Origin: Stercorarius parasiticus
Taxonomy: Eukaryota; Chordata; Aves; Charadriiformes; Stercorariidae
DNA length: 64,000 nt
Direction of reading: 5' to 3'
Assembly (NCBI GenBank): GCA_013396915.1
Contig: VWZL01002565.1
Location: 62,001-126,000, forward strand
Position 1 is the first letter of the stretch. Each line of letters starts with the position of its first letter. A program made the position numbers and the translations under genes. Shown here piece by piece: positions 60,501 to 64,000 of this stretch. The notes below the pieces were generated by a model. The model did no database searches. It was not told the DNA's origin and saw nothing but the letters and a program-made list of their open reading frames with translations.

Positions 60501-63298
60501 TATTAAATCAAGGTGAATCTCGCCCTTTGTGTTGGTTTGCCTTAGTGAAGGTCCATTCACCTCAGTAAAAGGATCCAACTTCTTTTAATTCCTTAATGAA
60601 ATCAGTAAGCGTGTCCAAAATGCAGTGTGGGATTTTCCAATCTGTTCTGTGTTCAAGCATTAAAAAGTAAGTACCAAGACAGTGAAACCTTCAGAACTTC
60701 TTCCTTCCTCCACACAAGCTGTTCAATTCATAGTTTCTTTACCAAAACTTGTTTTGTCCTAGTGGAACTGAATAGGTTACAGTGCCTCCTATGGAGAAGT
60801 GAGTTCTCACAATGGGATTCTCTACCTGGGAGTGAATTTCTCCTTCAGCATTATGGTAAATAATATTTGCCTTTCTACTGTACCACATTTATACGCAGTT
60901 ACAGTTTCTGATTTACTGTTCTTTGTCACTCACCATGTTACAAATATTTGGGCAGCAGACAATAAGACCAATTTATCTGAATGATCTTCTTCCTGGTTAC
61001 TCAAGCTATTCATCAGACTCATAAACAAATTGTTAAAGAGCTCTTTCCTCTCCTACTTTTCATATTTATATACTTGCTGCTGTCCTTTGACTCTTTTACT
61101 CTCTTAATGGAGCAGCATAAAGGTGCTGTGGGTATGAAGAGCGGCTGTGAGGAAGAAGAGGAGGCAGTGTCAGCACTGTTAGGTGTTTCACTTTCATGCA
61201 TATACTTGCTCCCTGGCTCTGAACGCATCATGTTGTTGATGTGCAATCACAAATGGCCATGAAAAGAGTTGACAAGTGGGCAGTGAAAGGAGAAAGCACA
61301 GGAACAGCAGTGCTGAGTGAGTGACCATGCCTGGATGCACTCTGGGTATAGTTGTGCGAAGGCTGTGTCCTCACTCATTTCAGTGGTCTTAATAATATCT
61401 TTCTTGCTGAGTTGAAAATCGGAATAATGAGGTGTAATTCTGTGTTTGCTTACCCACAGTCAGAAGACTTTATTTAATAGGTCTTATTAGCTTTAAAAGT
61501 TGGGAAGCTGTGAATTTTAACTCACACCACTTCCGTGAGCAAAGTGAAGACTGAGAATAAACAAATATTTGCTAATGTTAAATAAATTATATAGAGCTAT
61601 GTATGAGCATACACGCATATACGGTATGAACTCATGAAAGTTAGCCAGGAAATTTTAATTTCCCTTGGATTATTTAATGGATTTATCTTCATCATTGTTT
61701 TCTTTTATGGTTGATTTTCCTCTTATCACTTCATCAGCTTCCTGACTGAGGCAGTTGATTTGCACTTTTAGAACAAATGTTTAGTACTGTATCTTTTGGG
61801 TATCTTTACATGTTCGTCTTCTCAATGGGATCCCAAATTTTTGTAATGAATATGTCATGGAGATTGTTGTATTTTCATAAATAGTCATAAATTATGATTT
61901 CTTGTTCCATAGGTAGAGAGCTGGAAATGTTAAATACAGTATGTCTTGTGGATGATCACCTTTGCCAACAGACTCTTCTGTATTTCATTTTCTTTATATA
62001 ATAAGCATAATAATGAACATAAATGTAACATTCAAGACCATTGAGTCATTTTCTATTTCACCAGAAAATAAGACAGCATACATCTAAAAATCCAATCAGT
62101 TTAACACAATCTTATGATATTATTCTGCTGCCAAGATGTGTCCCTTATTATTGTTTCTGTAATAAAATTATGTGTACACTTATATAAGACAATAGAAGAA
62201 TGTTATATCATACTAGCTGTAGGTCTCTGTCCTTTCCCCTCTGTTTCAACACAAATATGTCTCAACCTAAGTAGGTTGAAGTGCACTTTTCTAACGTAAA
62301 GTCAAATCACTGTAATTTCAAGAATTAAAAATAGCCAATTTTGAAAAAACGAAGTAGTTACATGAAAAGCAGAACTAAGGAAGGCTAATTGGCTAATTTC
62401 CCATGGCTCTGTGTATCACTTTATGGCACATCAAAATGTGCCCTCCCTTCTCCCTTCTCTTTTTTTTTTTCCTTTTTTTTTTTAACAAGCTTTGATGCTG
62501 TGACTAGATCTGAATTACAGTTATATTGGATAAACAGTACGTGTGAGCCTCTGCCTTCTGCTTGCTGGAATGCTAGCAGAACAAGCTTCTCACATATTGT
62601 TGACAGTGCAAAAAAATTACAAATCCTGTCTGTAGCCTGTAGACTATATTATACAGGGCTATTGTAGGAACTTTACACCTTTGAGATCTCTGTCATCTGG
62701 TTGGAGTTGAATTTGGTCAGAGGGCTTAGAAGGACTAATATACTCTTTGTTTGTTTGGGTTTTTTTTTAATAGTATGATATTAAAACATGCACTTTTGAT
62801 GACTCTGCATCCAGAATTTTCAATGTTTGATTAACTAAATGATATGCATTTATTTTATTGATGTTTAACCCATTCAAAACTTCTTGGTCATTCCGTTATT
62901 TTGATTCCAGTGTAGACGACACCATAATAATACACACTTAAACACACTCTCTTCCCAGGCCTTTATCATCATGGTTTCTCAGATACTGTGTTGTGACAGC
63001 AAAACTACTTGTGCGTTGTCCAGACATTTCACTATATTTCAGATTGCAAGTCAACCTCCCTTTTACAGTCACCTTACAATATTAGATTTTTCAAAGAAAA
63101 AAATGCTAAATGTTCTCTAGCCATGAAATAAGAAGTGGAAAAAGAATGAAAAAATGCATCAAAGATATTGTAAGCTTTTTTTTTTTTTTAAGATTAAATA
63201 TATTCTTGGCTTGACCTTAAAATTACATGACTACTACAATGTGAAGACAAAAGAAGATGAAATGTAATAATGGATAATGAAAACTAATAAGCATTTTT
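57588..63298. other. AT-rich non-coding DNA
   Basis: No gene recognised over 5.7 kb. It contains a minus-strand G-quadruplex motif beside an A-rich run (59012-59051). Minus-strand frames at 59242-59630 have no domain and overlap each other. Confidence 0.55.
59031..59051 (-). other. Canonical G-quadruplex motif
   Basis: The plus strand has C-runs of 3, 3, 3 and 4 with loops AA, A and ACAAA, so the minus strand fits G3+N1-7 four times over. It is preceded on the plus strand by nearly 20 A bases with one GG interruption. Confidence 0.85.
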
Positions 63299-64000
63299 GC
63301 AAAAGCTAAGACCTTCTTTGTTCTTAAGAACAGTGGAGGAAAGAGATTGGTGTGTATTAATTGGCTGCAAGATTATTATGTTTCTCTAATATAATGTCAT
63401 TATGAAAAAGTAACTACAATCACAAGAGGTGCTTTCAGCAAAGAAAAAGAAATGTGAATACTGCTCAGCAACCTGATATAACCTTATCTGAAATTCTGGA
63501 CACCATTCTGTTCATCCAAACTAAATGGGTGTGGAGAATAAGTATTAAAGTGATAGACGATAAAGTGATACACAAGAAAGTTTATCCAGAAATACGAAGA
63601 CTGAACACTGGCATAATTGCTTACAAAAACAGAAGTGGAGTAAAGTGGCAGATAGCCACAAGAAGCAGCTAAACTAAAGATACTGTTGCCACATAAACAA
63701 ATGGGTATAAATTAGATCTGAATAAATTAAGTCTGGAAATAGAAGCTTCATACAATAGAATAAGGCACTGGAGTGTCCTAACAGGAAGAGTGAGAAGGAG
63801 GTATCGTAACAAACTTTAACCAGCCTATTAATAATACATTCTTAACCTGCTAGGTTACTGGACTGTATATTCTAACGTTCCTCTGCAGTTGTGTGCTCCA
63901 GCTGTGTTTCATAAATAGGAGACAGCTTTTTGCATTTTTTCTCAATATGAACTACCAAAAAGCACCTGGAAGAAAATTTGGATTATCCAGTCATATACTG
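63299..64000 (+). pseudogene. Unidentified decayed coding-like segment, partial
   Basis: Three open segments in shifted frames follow one another on the plus strand. 63406-63669 is free of stops for 88 codons (including SEILDTILFIQTKWVWRI and EIRRLNTGIIAYKNRSGVKW). The same frame continues past two stops to 63815 (SYNRIRHWSVLTGR). A second frame takes over at about 63797 and, after one stop at 63851-63853, stays open to the window edge. It includes an 18-residue hydrophobic, Cys-containing stretch (63860-63913) that could be a membrane segment, then basic residues. Composition looks protein-like, but I recognise no family. Candidates include a retrocopied or mobile-element-derived membrane protein; the right end lies outside the window. 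Confidence 0.35.

Noticed and set aside
1..64000. CRISPR array, operon or other prokaryotic-style system
   Set aside because: No evenly spaced identical repeats with unique spacers and no gene clusters; the CR1 and ERVL-type elements show this is bird nuclear DNA.

Overview
The window looks like a gene-poor piece of a bird genome, probably a large chromosome or a long intron or intergenic desert. The evidence is direct: the dominant mobile elements are CR1 LINEs with the avian 3' end (a GATTCTATGATTCT-type octamer tail and the TTGGAAAGGACCTTTGAGATCATC-like 3' UTR). There is also an LTR that I recognise as the avian ERVL-like type. The sequence is strongly AT-rich by eye, CpG-poor, and broken by short microsatellites. 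I found no intact host protein-coding gene and no exon I can defend. All open frames are short, and the only ones with recognisable protein similarity are CR1 reverse transcriptase fragments.

Layout. 1-11.9 kb: AT-rich non-coding DNA with one CR1 3' end (about 1066-1300), a perfect 60-bp tandem duplication (5415-5533), a GC-richer patch (8380-8670) and a CpG-dense patch (9845-10025). 11.9-20.1 kb: an antisense CR1 (11933-12325), an internally deleted sense CR1 (16030-16815), and a GC-richer LTR-like avian repeat (19360-20055). 20.6-34.9 kb: three diverged copies of what looks like one unnamed old repeat family (20620-20950 reversed, 30880-31290, 34430-34850), two stretches that look like conserved non-coding DNA, a GC-richer repeat block (26940-28480) and an ERVL-type LTR (about 28500-29185). 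35-45 kb: a tandem duplication with an 8-bp sub-repeat, a perfect (AAT)15 array, and the clearest structure in the window: a minus-strand CR1 (43313-44353) nested inside an older plus-strand CR1 (43160-43312 and 44354-44972), with a CAAT target duplication. 45-64 kb: mostly unremarkable AT-rich DNA with a 110-bp polypyrimidine tract, an LTR-like promoter/poly(A) arrangement (50492-50800), an old palindromic amniote-type repeat (52200-52330), TA/TG microsatellites, a CR1 3' end (57485-57587), a minus-strand G-quadruplex motif (59031-59051) and, at the right edge (63299-64000), a run of coding-like segments in shifted frames that I cannot identify.

Nothing here forms an operon or pathway; the region reads as a graveyard of retroelements in non-coding DNA. 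The items most worth checking are the nested CR1 with its exact junction, the missing ORF2 block marked by a lone N at 43791, and the unidentified decayed coding segment at the right end. Names of repeat families come from memory of avian repeats, not from a search.
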